Origin: Chrysaora quinquecirrha
Lineage: Eukaryota > Cnidaria > Scyphozoa > Semaeostomeae > Pelagiidae
NCBI GenBank assembly: GCA_014526335.1
Contig: JACTAT010000286.1
Span: forward strand, 248,001-312,000
Length of the DNA: 64,000 bases
Direction: 5' to 3'
In this document: in pieces, positions 1 to 13,881 of the stretch
How positions within the stretch are numbered: position 1 is the stretch's first letter
How the letters are laid out: every line of letters starts with the position of its first letter
Translations under genes and position numbers: made by a program
Notes under the pieces: generated by a model
Databases searched by the model: none
Seen by the model: the letters and a program-made list of their open reading frames with translations, nothing else
What the model was told of the DNA's origin: nothing

Positions 1-2316
1 GTGTATAACCCTCATACAGTGCAGGAAGAGTAGACCGTTCGTTGCAACAGCTAATTAGTGAGCTTCAGAACAGGTGGCTTAAGACTTTTCAACATATGAG
101 ACATTCTTGCACAGGGGAGACCCTTTGTAGACAGGTAATGCTGCTCATCAAGACCCCGTTAAGTTCGTGTTTTATTATTCGATCTTTTTGATGAACTAGG
201 AAAGTAAACACACCATTAACGAAATTTAAACCACTTGAAGAATTTTGTCGAACACTTTCAACCTAATTGTATAATTCTAATAAATGAGGTTCAGCAGTAT
301 TTTCAGTTTCTTCAAGCACTAGTGCAGTAAAAATTAAAAAGAAGGGAAATGAACAACAATGAATGGGAAATGAGCTTGTTTTTCTGCTAGGTGTTTCAAC
401 TTTGTATGCTACTACGAAAAAAAGCACGACCTTTTGTTAGTACCATTTTGTTTGAATTCTGTTAGTTCTGTTCCTGATATATACACATCATTTTCCATTT
501 CCATATCAAATTCTCCAAATACATTGTCCAAATCCATATCTATTGAGTCAATAAATTCTTCAAACTGATGTTGATTGCATCACATTTTCCATAAACTTCA
601 ATATGTTGATTTACGCAACGTCTTGTATAGTATTTTTCCCCTTTACAACAATAACATATGCATGGAAGTTCCATGCTTCAGTTAAAGATGAATCTCACGA
701 ATTTTCTGATCTCCAGACTCTCTGTCATGAATCACCGATGCAATCAATTTTCATGAAAAAAGTAGAGAAGAGCAGCAAGGTTTTCCTTGCCACGCCATAC
801 TGAACCAAAAATTGACATGCTTTCCCCTTGTTCTTAATTGTTTCTTATTGGATGTTGGATATGTGATTTCACAGCATGTTTTTGTCACAGGAACAGAGAG
901 TCTCCAGGTGACAGCCAATCAGCAAGCCTCTTATAGTTCCGATATTCAACTAACCATTAGCAGACTCGCATTTAATTTAAATTTTTTGACAAATGTAAGT
1001 TGCGAGGGGGAGAATTAGTGGTGACTTGTTTGAATTCCACAAAACGCAAAGTATTCTCCATTTTTGAAAACAAATATCTAACTGAAGTGGACATTAACAG
1101 AGAAAACGACATGCTACGACAGCAAGTTAATAATCTCCAGAAAGAAAACAGCGAACTCAGAACAAAGGCGGCATCAAAACAGCACCAACATCAGGTTTGA
1201 AAAGTTTCAATGGTAAGTAGAGAGTTGCTTGGTAGGCCTAACACCGTAATGTTCTATCTGATATTCTGTATTTTGCTCTCGATCAAGTTTTCGAGTAAAC
1301 ACTATAACAATGATATATTTTTAGTGCAGATTATTTTCAAGACAACTTTTAGTAGAAATGAAGAAATCGCAAGAAATATTGAAATGCAAAGAAAAGCTTA
1401 AGAGCACAATGAAGAACGAGATGATGGCGCAAAACCGAATATTACAAACGTTTGAGGAACTGATTACTTCCATCAGAACATATTTTCATAATAGAAGTAG
1501 AGTTCTGGCTGTTAAAAATAGTCCAAGCAGAAGGCGTCACAAGAGAAACATGACAAAGTTCCATGTTGTGAATTTCGAAAGTCAACTATATCTGGCTCCT
1601 TTTCAGTTTATAATATTTTTTGCACCGTTTTTTGGGAAAATTTGAATGGCAAGCTCGAATTTCTAATCAAGTGTCATGAAGTCAAAGGTAAATTTAAAAA
1701 AAAGATGTCCTTGGAATTTTTCAATTGAAAGTCAGAAATGACATCATTCATTTTCACTTTTGTAGTCTATTTTGCTTGGAATTACAACTTGAGAATCAGA
1801 GGAACTGGAAGAAAGGCATCTAGGGCAAAATAATAGGACAATCAGAGAATTCCACACTTTTTGCCCCTTGCTTCCAGCACCCCTGCTTACAATTTTTCAT
1901 TGAAGGTTGTGAAACGATTTCCCAAGGAGCAGTAAAAGTACCAATATGCCAGGGGAAAGTCAATCAAAGTGACCCTGAAGAAACAGCTAATTTTAAGAAA
2001 CAAGTCTGCATCAAGAGTATAGATAACATAAAAACACCGCCAAACACTGATGATGAAAAAGGAAGAACCCAACAAGAAGAAAGAAAGTTGGAAGGTCTTC
2101 AAAGAGGGTCAAAAGAGAGGGTTCTGCAGAATGAGAAACTCAGAGACAGTTTCAACAGGATCATGCCAGAAGAATACAGTCAGTGTGATGAAATTCAACT
2201 TTCTTGACGACTAATAAGATAAAACAATGTTCATTATTCTTATCGTCTAATTAACACCACCCCTCTCAGACTGCAAAGACTATCTACAAACGCTCTGGTC
2301 AATGTCATGATAAGCT
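1..2316 (+). repeat. Array unit 1
   Basis: This is a full unit. It shares markers with units 8 and 9 (cagaacagg near 66, catcaagaccccg near 146) and with unit 8 (gacttgtttg near 1021). Its private changes include gaagaattttg near 237 in place of gaacaattttg, and Met-Met and Gln codons near 1420-1450 in the exon that elsewhere reads NELMAQNRILPTF. A stop (TAA at about 4-6) breaks the frame of the first exon. Confidence 0.9.
425..660 (-). pseudogene. Antisense acidic/Cys-rich coding-like stretch in each array unit
   Basis: On the minus strand of each unit two frames join across one apparent shift. One carries a Cys-rich part, CYCCKGEKYYTRR, and the other an acidic part, DSIDMDLDNVFGEFDMEMEND. 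The same stretch recurs in unit 10 at about 21180-21430 with many changes. It lies in the predicted intron between the first two plus-strand exons. No known family is recognised. It may be a fragment of another gene or transposon caught in the amplified block. Confidence 0.35.
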
Positions 2317-4522
2317 GTGTATAACCCTCATACAGTGCAGGAAGAGTAGACCGTTCGTTGCAACAGCTAATTAGTGAGCTTCAGAAGAGGTGGCTTAAGA
2401 CTTTTCAACATATGAGACATTCTTGCACAGGGGAGACCCTTTGTAGACAGGTAATGCTGCTCCTCAAGGCCCCGTTAAGTTCGTGTTTTATTATTCGATC
2501 TTTTTGATGAACTAGGAAAGTAAACACACCATTAACGAAATTTAAACCACTTGAACAATTTTGTCGAACACTTTCAACCTAATTGTATAATTCTAATAAA
2601 TGAGGTTCAGCAGTGTTTTCAGTTTCTTCAAGCACTAGTGCAGTAAAAATTAAAAAGAAGGGGAAATGAACAACAATGAATGGGAAATGAGCTTGTTTTT
2701 CTGCTAGGTGTTTCAACTTTGTATGCTACTACGAAAAAAAGCACGACCTTTTGTTAGTACCATTTTGTTTGAATTCTGTTAGTTCTGTTCCTGATATATA
2801 CACATCATTTTCCATTTCCATATCAAATTCTCCAAATACATTGTCCAAATCCATATCTATTGAGTCAATAAATTCTTCAAACTGATGTTGATTGCATCAC
2901 ATTTTCCATAAACTTCAATATGTTGATTTACATAACGTCTAGAATAGTATTTTGCCCCTTTACAGCGATTACATATGCATGGAAGTTCCATGCTTCAGTT
3001 AAAGATGAATTTCACGAATTTTCTGATCTCCAGACTCTCTGTCATGAATCACCGATGCAATCAATTTTCATGAAAAAAGTAGAGAAGAGCAGCAAGGTTT
3101 TCCTTGCCACGCCACACTGAACCAAAAATTGACATGCTTTCCCCTTGTTCTTAATTGTTTCTTATTGGATGTTTGATATGTGATTTCACAGCATTTTTTG
3201 TCACAGGAACAGAGAGTCTCCAGGTGACAGCCAATCAGCAAGCCTCTTATAGTTCCGATATTCAACTAATCATTAGCAGACTCGCATTTAATTTAAATTT
3301 TTTGACAAATGTAAGTTGCGAGGGGGAGAATTAGTGGTGACTCGTTTGAATTCCACAAAACGCAAAGTATTCTCCATTTTTGAAAACAAATATCTAACTG
3401 AAGTGGACATTAACAGAGAAAACGACATGCTACGACAGCAAGTTAATAATCTCCAGAAAGAAAACAGCGAACTCAGAACAAAGGCGGCATCAAAACAGCA
3501 CCAACATCAGGTTTGAAAAGTTTCAATGGTAAGTAGAGAGTTGCTTGGTAGGCCTAACACCGTAATGTTCTATCTGATATTCTGTATTTTGCTCTCGATC
3601 AAGTTTTCGAGTAAACACTATAACAATGATATATTTTTAGTGCAGATTATTTTCAAGACAACTTTTAGTAGAAATGAAGAAATCGCAAGAAATATTGAAA
3701 TCCAAAGAAAAGCTTAAGAGCACAATGAAGAACGAGTTGATGGCGCAAAACCGAATATTACCAACGTTTGAGGAACTGATTACTTCCATCAGAACATATT
3801 TTCATAATAGAAGTAGAGTTCTGGCTGTTAAAAATAGTCCAAGCAGAAGGCGTCACAAGAGAAACATGACAAAGTTCCATGTTGTGAATTTCGAAAGTCA
3901 ACTATATCTGGCTCCTTTTCAGTTTATAATATTTTTTGCACCGTTTTTTGGGAAAATTTGAATGGCAAGCTCGAATTTCTAATCAAGTGTCATAAAGTCA
4001 AAGGTAAATTTAAAAAAAGATGTCCTTGGAATTTTTCAATTGAAAGTCAGAAATGACATCATTCATTTTCACTTTTGTAGTCTATTTTGCTTGGAATTAC
4101 AACTTGAGAATCAGAGGAACTGGAAGAAAGGCATCTAGGGCAAAATAATAGGACAATCAGAGAATTCCACACTTTTTGCCCCTTGCTTCCAGCACCCCTG
4201 CTTACAATTTGTCATTGAAGGTTGTGAAACGATTTCCCAAGGAGCAGTAAAAGTACCAATATGCCAGGGGAAAGTCAATCAAAGTGACCCTGAAGAAACA
4301 GCTAATTTTAAGAAACAAGTCTGTATCAAGAGTATAGATGACATAAAAACACCGCCAAACACTGATGATGAAAAAGGAAGAACCCAACAAGAAGAAAGAA
4401 AGTTCGAAGGTCTTCAAAGAGGGTCAAAAGAGAGGGTTCTGCAGAATGAGAAACTCAGAGACAGTTTCAACAGGATCATGCCAGAAGAATACAGTCAGTG
4501 TGATGAAATTCAACTTTCTTGA
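2270..4522 (+). pseudogene. Split coiled-coil gene remnant, repeated in every unit (unit 2 described)
   Basis: I do not recognise the protein. Exon-like stretches with GT-AG borders are 2270-2450 (ends cag|gtaatg), 2999-3096 (VKDEFHEFSDLQTLCHE), 3207-3310 (gtcacag| ... acaaat|gtaagt; TESLQVTANQQASYSSD), 3417-3510 (LRQQVNNLQKENSELRTKAA, a heptad-like coiled coil) and 3641 to about 3890 (MKKSQEILKSKEKLK, then a basic SRRRHKR stretch). A last part (about 4200-4522) encodes an acidic, Gln/Glu-rich tail ending DEIQLS. The join 3510/3641 keeps phase, but other joins do not fit cleanly, and TAA or TAG stops occur in the first and last parts. I read each unit as a decayed gene copy, possibly still transcribed. 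The same stretches recur in the other units. Confidence 0.55.
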
Positions 4523-4631
4523 TGACTAATAAGATTAAACAATGTTCATTATTCTTATCGTCTAATTAACACCACCCCTCTCAGACTGCAAAGACTATCT
4601 ACAAACGCTCTGGTCAATGTCATGATAAGCT
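2317..4631 (+). repeat. Array unit 2
   Basis: This is a full unit. Its private variant is the stretch around 2930-2970, where the sequence reads cataacgtctagaatag and tacagcgatt instead of cgcaacgtcttgtatag and tacaacaata. Its 3' part shares tttgtcattg, ctgtatcaag and gttcgaagg with units 3 and 6. Confidence 0.9.
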
Positions 4632-6942
4632 GTGTATAACCCTCATACAGTGCAGGAAGAGTAGACCGTTCGTTGCAACAGCTAATTAGTGAGCTTCAGA
4701 AGAGGTGGCTTAAGACTTTTCAACATATGAGACATTCTTGCACAGGGGAGACCCTTTGTAGACAGGTAATGCTGCTCCTCAAGGCCCCGTTAAGTTCGTG
4801 TTTTATTATTCGATCTTTTTGATGAACTAGGAAAGTAAACACACCATTAACGAAATTTAAACCACTTGAACAATTTTGTCGAACACTTTCAACCTAATTG
4901 TATAATTCTAATAAATGAGGTTCAGCAGTGTTTTCAGTTTCTTCAAGCACTAGTGCAGTAAAAATTAAAAAGAAGGGAAATGAACAACAATGAATGGGAA
5001 ATGAGCTTGTTTTTCTGCTAGGTGTTTCAACTTTGTATGCTACTACGAAAAAAGCACGACCTTTTGTTAGTACCATTTTGTTTGAATTCTGTTAGTTCTG
5101 TTCCTGATATATACACATCATTTTCCATTTCCATATCAAATTCTCCAAATACATTGTCCAAATCCATATCTATTGAGTCAATAAATTCTTCAAACTGATG
5201 TTGATTGCATCACATTTTCCATAAACTTCAATATGTTGATTTACGCAACGTCTTGTATAGTATTTTTCCCCTTTACAACAATAACATATGCATGGAAGTT
5301 CCATGCTTCAGTTAAAGATGAATTTCACGAATTTTCTGATCTCCAGACTCTCTGTCATGAATCACCGATGCAATCAATTTTCATGAAAAAAGTAGAGAAG
5401 AGCAGCAAGGTTTTCCTTGCCACGCCACACTGAACCAAAAATTGACATGCTTTCCCCTTGTTCTTAATTGTTTCTTATTGGATGTTTGATATGTGATTTC
5501 ACAGCATTTTTTTGTCACAGGAACAGAGAGTCTCCAGGTGACAGCCAATCAGCAAGCCTCTTATAGTTCCGATATTCAACTAATCATTAGCAGACTCGCA
5601 TTTAATTTAAATTTTTTGACAAATGTAAGTTGCGAGGGGGAGAATTAGTGGTGACTCGTTTGAATTCCACAAAACGCAAAGTATTCTCCATTTTTGAAAA
5701 CAAATATCTAACTGAAGTGGACATTAACAGAGAAAACGACATGCTACGACAGCAAGTTAATAATCTCCAGAAAGAAAACAGCGAACTCAGAACAAAGGCG
5801 GCATCAAAACAGCACCAACATCAGGTTTGAAAAGTTTCAATGGTAAGTAGAGAGTTGCTTGGTAGGCCTAACACCGTAATGTTCTATCTGATATTCTGTA
5901 TTTTGCTCTCGATCAAGTTTTCGAGTAAACACTATAACAATGATATATTTTTAGTGCAGATTATTTTCAAGACAACTTTTAGTAGAAATGAAGAAATCGC
6001 AAGAAATATTGAAATCCAAAGAAAAGCTTAAGAGCACAATGAAGAACGAGTTGATGGCGCAAAACCGAATATTACCAACGTTTGAGGAACTGATTACTTC
6101 CATCAGAACATATTTTCATAATAGAAGTAGAGTTCTGGCTGTTAAAAATAGTCCAAGCAGAAGGCGTCACAAGAGAAACATGACAAAGTTCCATGTTGTG
6201 AATTTCGAAAGTCAACTATATCTGGCTCCTTTTCAGTTTATAATATTTTTGCACCGTTTTTTGGGAAAATTTGAATGGCAAGCTCGAATTTCTAATCAAG
6301 TGTCATAAAGTCAAAGGTAAATTTAAAAAAAGATGTCCTTGGAATTTTTCAATTGAAAGTCAGAAATGACATCATTCATTTTCACTTTTGTAGTCTATTT
6401 TGCTTGGAATTACAACTTGAGAATCAGAGGAACTGGAAGAAAGGCATCTAGGGCAAAATAATAGGACAATCAGAGAATTCCACACTTTTGCCCCTTGCTT
6501 CCAGCACCCTGCTTACAATTTGTCATTGAAGGTTGTGAAACGATTTCCCAAGGAGCAGTAAAAGTACCAATATGCCAGGGGAAAGTCAATCAAAGTGACC
6601 CTGAAGAAACAGCTAATTTTAAGAAACAAGTCTGTATCAAGAGTATAGATGACATAAAAACACCGCCAAACACTGATGATGAAAAAGGAAGAACCCAACA
6701 AGAAGAAAGAAAGTTCGAAGGTCTTCAAAGAGGGTCAAAAGAGAGGGTTCTGCAGAATGAGAAACTCAGAGACAGTTTCAACAGGATCATGCCAGAAGAA
6801 TACAGTCAGTGTGATGAAATTCAACTTTCTTGAGGACTAATAAGATTAAACAATGTTCATTATTCTTATCGTCTAATTAACACCACCCCTCTCAGACTCC
6901 AAAGACTATCTACAAACGCTCTGGTCAATGTCATGAGAAGCT
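4632..6942 (+). repeat. Array unit 3
   Basis: This is a full unit. A missing T and a missing C near 6487 and 6508 make the last open stretch longer here than in its neighbours: 6495-6833 reads 112 codons ending in MPEEYSQCDEIQLS. Its 3' end (gaggactaataag, cagactcc, catgagaag) matches unit 6. Confidence 0.9.
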
Positions 6943-9252
6943 GTGTATAACCCTCATACCGTGCAGGAAGAGTAGACCGTTCGTTGCAACAGCTAATTAG
7001 TGAGCTTCAGAAGAGGTGGCTTAAGACTTTTCAACATGTGAGACATTCTTGCACAGGGGAGACCCTTTGTAGACAGGTAATGCTGCTCATCAAGGCCCCG
7101 TTAAGTTCGTGTTTTATTATTCGATCTTTTTGATGAACTAGGAAAGTAAACACACCATTAACGAAATTTAAACCACTTGAACAATTTTGTCGAACACTTT
7201 CAACCTAATTGTATAATTCTAATAAATGAGGTTCAGCAGTGTTTTCAGTTTCTTCAAGCACTAGTGCAGTAAAAATTAAAAAGAAGGGAAATGAACAACA
7301 ATGAATGGGAAATGAGCTTGTTTTTCTGCTAGGTGTTTCAACTTTGTATGCTACTACGAAAAAAAGCACGACCTTTTGTTAGTACCATTTTGTTTGAATT
7401 CTGTTAGTTCTGTTCCTGATATATACACATCATTTTCCATTTCCATATCGAATTCTCCAAATACATTGTCCAAATCCATATCTATTGAGTCAATAAATTC
7501 TTCAAACTGATGTTGATTGCATCCCATTTTCCATAAACTTTAATATGTTGATTTACGCAACGTCTTGTATAGTATTTTTCCCCTTTACAACAATAACATA
7601 TGCATGGAAGTTCCATGCTTCAGTTAAAGATGAATTTCACGAATTTTCTGATCTCCAGACTCTCTGTCATGAATCACCGATGCAATCAATTTTCATGAAA
7701 AAAGTAGAGAAGAGCAGCAAGGTTTTCCTTGCCACGCCACACTGAACCAAAAATTGACATGCTTTCCCCTTGTTCTTAATTGTTTCTTATTGGATGTTTG
7801 ATATGTGATTTCACAGCATGTTTTTGTCACAGGAACAGAGAGTCTCCAGGTGACAGCCAATCAGCAAGCCTCTTATAGTTCCGATATTCAACTAGCCATT
7901 AGCAGACTCGCATTTAATTTAAATTTTTTGACAAATGTAAGTTGCGAGGGGGAGCATTAGTGGTGACTCGTTTGAATTCCACAAAACGCAAAGTATTCTC
8001 CATTTTTGAAAACAAATATCTAACTGAAGTGGACATTAACAGAGAAAACGACATGCTACGACAGCAAGTTAATAATCTCCAGAGAGAAAACAGCGAACTC
8101 AGAACAAAGGCGGCATCAAAACAGCACCAACATCAGGTTTGAAAAGTTTCAATGGTAAGTAGAGAGTTGCTTGGTAGGCCTAACACCGTAATGTTCTATC
8201 TGATATTCTGTATTTTGCTCTCGATCAAGTTTTCAAGTAAACACTATAACAATGATATATTTTTAGTGCAGATTATTTTCAAGACAACTTTTAGTAGAAA
8301 TGAAGAAATCGCAAGAAATATTGAAATCCAAAGAAAAGCTTAAGAGCACAATGAAGAACGAGTTGATGGCGCAAAACCGAATATTACCAACGTTTGAGGA
8401 ACTGATTACTTCCATCAGAACATATTTTCATAATAGAAGTAGAGTTCTGGCTGTTAAAAATAGTCCAAGCAGAAGGCGTCACAAGAGAAACATGACAAAG
8501 TTCCATGTTGTGAATTTCGAAAGTCAACTATATCTGGCTCCTTTTCAGTTTATAATATTTTTTGCACCGTTTTTTGGGAAAATTTGAATGGCAAGCTCGA
8601 ATTTCTAATCAAGTGTCATGAAGTCAAAGGTAAATTTAAAAAAAGATGTCCTTGGAATTTTTCAATTGAAAGTCAGAAATGACATCATTCATTTTCACTT
8701 TTGTAGTCTATTTTGCTTGGAATTACAACTTGAGAATCAGAGGAACGGGAAGAAAGGCATCTAGGGCAAAATAATAGGACAATCAGAGAATTCCACACTT
8801 TTGCCCTTGCTTCCAGCACCCTGCTTACAATTTGTCATTGAAGGTTGTGAAACGATTTCCCAAGGAGCAGTAAAAGTACCAATATGCCAGGGGAAAGTCA
8901 ATCAAAGTGACCCTGAAGAAACAGCTAATTTTAAGAAACAAGTCTGTATCAAGAGTATAGATGACATAAAACACCGCCAAACACTGATGATGAAAAGGAA
9001 GAACCCAACAAGAAGAAAGAAAGTTGGAAGGTCTTCAAAGAGGGTCAAAAGAGAGGGTTCTGCAGAATGAGAAACTCAGAGACAGTTTCAACAGGATCAT
9101 GCCAGAAGAATACAGTCAGTGTGATGAAATTCAACTTTCTTGATGACTAATAAGATTAAACAATGTTCATTATTCTTATCGTCTAATTAACACCACCCCT
9201 CTCAGACTGCAAAGACTATCTACAAACGCTCTGGTCAATGTCATGATAAGCT
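6943..9252 (+). repeat. Array unit 4
   Basis: This is a full unit. It shares cataccgtgcagg, gcatcccattttcc, actttaatatg, ctagccattag and ctccagagagaa with unit 7 and with no other unit. Several one-base losses fall in homopolymers near 8800-9000. Confidence 0.9.
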
Positions 9253-11563
9253 GTGTATAACCCTCATACAGTGCAGGAAGAGTAGACCGTTCGTTGCAAC
9301 AGCTAATTAGTGAGCTTCAGAAGAGGTGGCTTAAGACTTTTCAACATATGAGACATTCTTGCACAGGGGAGACCCTTTGTAGACAGGTAATGCTGCTCCT
9401 CAAGGCCCCGTTAAGTTCGTGTTTTATTATTCGATCTTTTTGATGAACTAGGAAAGTAAACACACCATTAACGAAATTTAAACCACTTGAACAATTTTGT
9501 CGAACACTTTCAACCTAATTGTATAATTCTAATAAATGAGGTTCAGCAGTGTTTTCAGTTTCTTCAAGCACTAGTGCAGTAAAAATTAAAAGAAGGAAAT
9601 GAACAACAATGAATGGGAAATGAGCTTGTTTTTCTGCTAGGTGTTTCAACTTTGTATGCTACTACGAAAAAAGCACGACCTTTTGTTAGTACCATTTTGT
9701 TTGAATTCTGTTAGTTCTGTTCCTGATATATACACATCATTTTCCATTTCCATATAAAATTCTCCAAATACATTGTCCAAATCCATATCTATTGAGTCAA
9801 TAAATTCTTCAAACTGATGTTGATTGCATCACATTTTCCATAAACTTCAATATGTTGATTTCATAGCGTCTTGTATAGTATTTTTCCCCTTTACAACAAT
9901 AACATATGCAAGGAAGTTCCATGCTTCAGTTAAAGATGAATTTCACGAATTTTCTGATCTCCAGACTCTCTGTCATGAATCACCGATGCAATCAATTTTC
10001 ATGAAAAAAGTAGAGAAGAGCAGCAAGGTTTTCCTTGCCACGCCACACTGAACCAAAAATTGACATGCTTTCCCCTTGTTCTTAATTGTTTCTTATTGGA
10101 TGTTTGATATGTGATTTCACAGCATGTTTTTGTCACAGGAACAGAGAGTCTCCAGGTGACAGCCAATCAGCAAGCCTCTTATAGTTCCGATATTCAACTA
10201 ACCATTAGCAGACTCGCATTTAATTTAAATTTTTTGACAAATGTAAGTTGCGAGGGGGAGAATTAGTGGTGACTCGTTTGAATTCCACAAAACGCAAAGT
10301 ATTCTCCATTTTTGAAAACAAATATCTAACTGAAGTGGACATTAACAGAGAAAACGACATGCTACGACAGCAAGTTAATACCCTCCAGAAAGAAAACAGC
10401 GAACTCAGAACAAAGGCGGCATCAAAACAGCACCAACATCAGGTTTGAAAAGTTTCAATGGTAAGTAGAGAGTTGCTTGGTAGGCCTAACACCGTAATGT
10501 TCTATCTGATATTCTGTATTCTGCTCTCGATCAAGTTTTCGAGTAAACACTATAACAATGATGTATTTTTAGTGCAGATTATTTTCAAGACAACTTTTAG
10601 TAGAAATGAAGAAATCGCAAGAAATATTGAAATCCAAAGAAAAGCTTAAGAGCACAATGAAGAACGAGTTGATGGCACAAAACCGAATATTACCAACGTT
10701 TGAGGAACTGATTACTTCCATCAGAACATATTTTCATAGTAGAAGTAGAGTTCTGGCTGTTAAAAATAGTCCAAGCAGAAGGCGTCACAAGAGAAACATG
10801 ACAAAGTTCCATGTTGTGAATTTCGAAAGTCAACTATATCTGGCTCCTTTTCAGTTTATAATATTTTTTGCACCGTTTTTTGGGAAAATTTGAATGGCAA
10901 GCTCGAATTTCTAATCAAGTGTCATGAAGTCAAAGGTAAATTTAAAAAAAGATGTCCTTGGAATTTTTCAATTGAAAGTCAGAAATGACATCATTCATTT
11001 TCACTTTTGTAGTCTATTTTGCTTGGAATTACAACTTGAGAATCAGAGGAACTGGAAGAAAGGCATCTAGGGCAAAATAATAGGACAATCAGAGAATTCC
11101 ACACGTTTTGCCCCTTGCTTCCAGCACCCCTGCTTACAATTTTTCATTGAAGGTTGTGAAACGATTTCCCAAGGAGCAGTAAAAGTACCAATATGCCAGG
11201 GGAAAGTCAATCAAAGTGACCCTGAAGAAACAGCTAATTTTAAGAAACAAGTCTGCATCAAGAGTATAGATGACATAAAAACACCGCCAAACACTGATGA
11301 TGAAAAAGGAAGAACCCAACAAGAAGAAAGAAAGTTGGAAGGTCTTCAAAGAGGGTCAAAAGAGAGGGTTCTGCAGAATGAGAAACTCAGAGACAGTTTC
11401 AACAGGATCATGCCAGAAGAATACAGTCAGTGTGATGAAATTCAACTTTCTTGACGACTAATAAGATTAAACAATGTTCATTATTCTTATCGTCTAATCA
11501 ACACCACCCCTCTCAGACTGCAAAGACTATCTACAAACGCTCTGGTCAATGTTATGAGAAGCT
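9253..11563 (+). repeat. Array unit 5
   Basis: This is a full unit. Its private changes are gatttcatagcgtc near 9857, taataccctccag near 10376 and gatgtattttt near 10559. The missing stop near 9850 lengthens one small open frame. Confidence 0.9.
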
Positions 11564-13881
11564 GTGTATAACCCTCATACAGTGCAGGAAGAGTAGACCG
11601 TTCGTTGCAACAGCTAATTAGTGAGCTTCAGAAGAGGTGGCTTAAGACTTTTCAACATATGAGACATTCTTGCACAGGGGAGACCCTTTGTAGACAGGTA
11701 ATGCTGCTCCTCAAGGCCCCGTTAAGTTCGTGTTTTATTATTCAATCTTTTTGATGAACTAGGAAAGTAAACACACCATTAACGAAATTTAAACCACTTG
11801 AACAATTTTGTCGAACACTTTCAACCTAATTGTATAATTCTAATAAATGAGGTTCAGCAGTGTTTTCAGTTTCTTCAAGCACTAGTGCAGTAAAAATTAA
11901 AAAGAAGGGAAATGAACAACAATGAATGGGAAATGAGCTTGTTTTTCTGCTAGGTGTTTCAACTTTGTATGCTACTACGTAAAAAAGCACGACCTTTTGT
12001 TAGTACCATTTTGTTTGAATTCTGTTAGTTCTGTTCCTGATATATACACATCATTTTCCATTTCCATATCAAATTCTCCAAATACATTGTCCAAATCCAT
12101 ATCTATTGAGTCAATAAATTCTTCAAACTGATGTTGATTGCATCACATTTTCCATAAACTTCAATATGTTGATTTACGCAACGTCTTGTATAGTATTTTT
12201 CCCCTTTACAACAACAACATATGCAAGGAAGTTCCATGCTTCAGTTAAAGATGAATTTCACGAATTTTCTGATCTCCAGACTCTCTGTCATGAATCACCG
12301 ATGCAATCAATTTTCATGAAAAAAGTAGAGAAGAGCAGCAAGGTTTTCCTTGCCACGCCACACTGAACCAAAAATTGACATGCTTTCCCCTTGTTCTTAA
12401 TTGTTTCTTATTGGATGTTTGATATGTGATTTCACAGCATGTTTTTGTCACAGGAACAGAGAGTCTCCAGGTGACAGCCAATCAGCAAGCCTCTTATAGT
12501 TCCGATATTCAACTAATCATTAGCAGACTCGCATTTAATTTAAATTTTTTGACAAATGTAAGTTGCGAGGGGGAGAATTAGTGGTGACTCGTTTGAATTC
12601 CACAAAACGCAAAGTATTCTCCATTTTTGAAAACAAATATCTAACTGAAGTGGACATTAACAGAGAAAACGACATGCTACGACAGCAAGTTAATAATCTC
12701 CAGAAAGAAAACAGCGAACTCAGAACAAAGGCGGCATCAAAACAGCACCAACATCAGGTTTGAAAAGTTTCAATGGTAAGTAGAGAGTTGCTTGGTAGGC
12801 CTAACACCGTAATGTTCTATCTGATATTCTGTATTTTGCTCTCGATCAAGTTTTCGAGTAAACACTATAACAATGATATATTTTAGTGCAGATTATTTTC
12901 AAGACAACTTTTAGTAGAAATGAAGAAATCGCAAGAAATATTGAAATCCAAAGAAAAGCTTAAGAGCACAATGAAGAACGAGTTCATGGCGCAAAACCGA
13001 ATATTACCAACGTTTGAGGAACTGATTACTTCCATCAGAACATATTTTCATAATAGAAGTAGAGTTCTGGCTGTTAAAAATAGTCCAAGCAGAAGGCGTC
13101 ACAAGAGAAACATGACAAAGTTCCATGTTGTGAATTTCGAAAGTCAACTATATCTGGCTCCTTTTCAGTTTATAATATTTTTTTGCACCGTTTTTTGGGA
13201 AAATTTGAATGGCAAGCTCGAATTTCTAATCAAGTGTCATGAAGTCAAAGGTAAATTTAAAAAAAGATGTCCTTGGAATTTTTCAATTGAAAGTCAGAAA
13301 TGACATCATTCATTTTCACTTTTGTAGTCTATTTTGCTTGGAATTACAACTTGAGAATCAGAGGAACTGGAAGAAAGGCATCTAGGGCAAAATAATAGGA
13401 CAATCAGAGAATTCCACACTTTTTTTGCCCCTTGCTTCCAGCACCCCTGCTTACAATTTGTCATTGAAGGTTGTGAAACGATTTCCCAAGGAGCAGTAAA
13501 AGTACCAATATGCCAGGGGAAAGTCAATCAAAGTGACCCTGAAGAAACAGCTAATTTTAAGAAACAAGTCTGTATCAAGAGTATAGATGACATAAAAACA
13601 CCGCCAAACACTGATGATGAAAAAGGAAGAACCCAACAAGAAGAAAGAAAGTTCGAAGGTCTTCAAAGAGGGTCAAAAGAGAGGGTTCTGCAGAATGAGA
13701 AACTCAGAGACAGTTTCAACAGGATCATGCCAGAAGAATACAGTCAGTGTGATGAAATTCAACTTTCTTGAGGACTAATAAGATTAAACAATGTTCATTA
13801 TTCTTATCGTCTAATTAACACCACCCCCTCTCAGACTCCAAAGACTATCTACAAACGCTCTGGTCAATGTCATGAGAAGCT
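11564..13881 (+). repeat. Array unit 6
   Basis: This is a full unit. It has lost one T in the splice-acceptor tract near 12880 (atattttag), has an extra T near 13182 that opens the frame of the basic exon to 127 codons (12920-13303), and carries gagttcatgg near 12980. Its 3' end matches unit 3. Confidence 0.9.

Noticed and set aside
1210..1401. 63-codon plus-strand frame in each unit starting MVSRELLGRP
   Set aside because: It starts at the gtaagt donor and runs through the predicted intron, including the part cleanly deleted in unit 8, so it is intron read-through.
1887..2102. 71-codon minus-strand hydrophobic frame recurring in most array units
   Set aside because: It is the antisense shadow of the plus-strand acidic tail, whose composition looks coding. 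The hydrophobic look follows from complementing Glu/Lys-rich codons.
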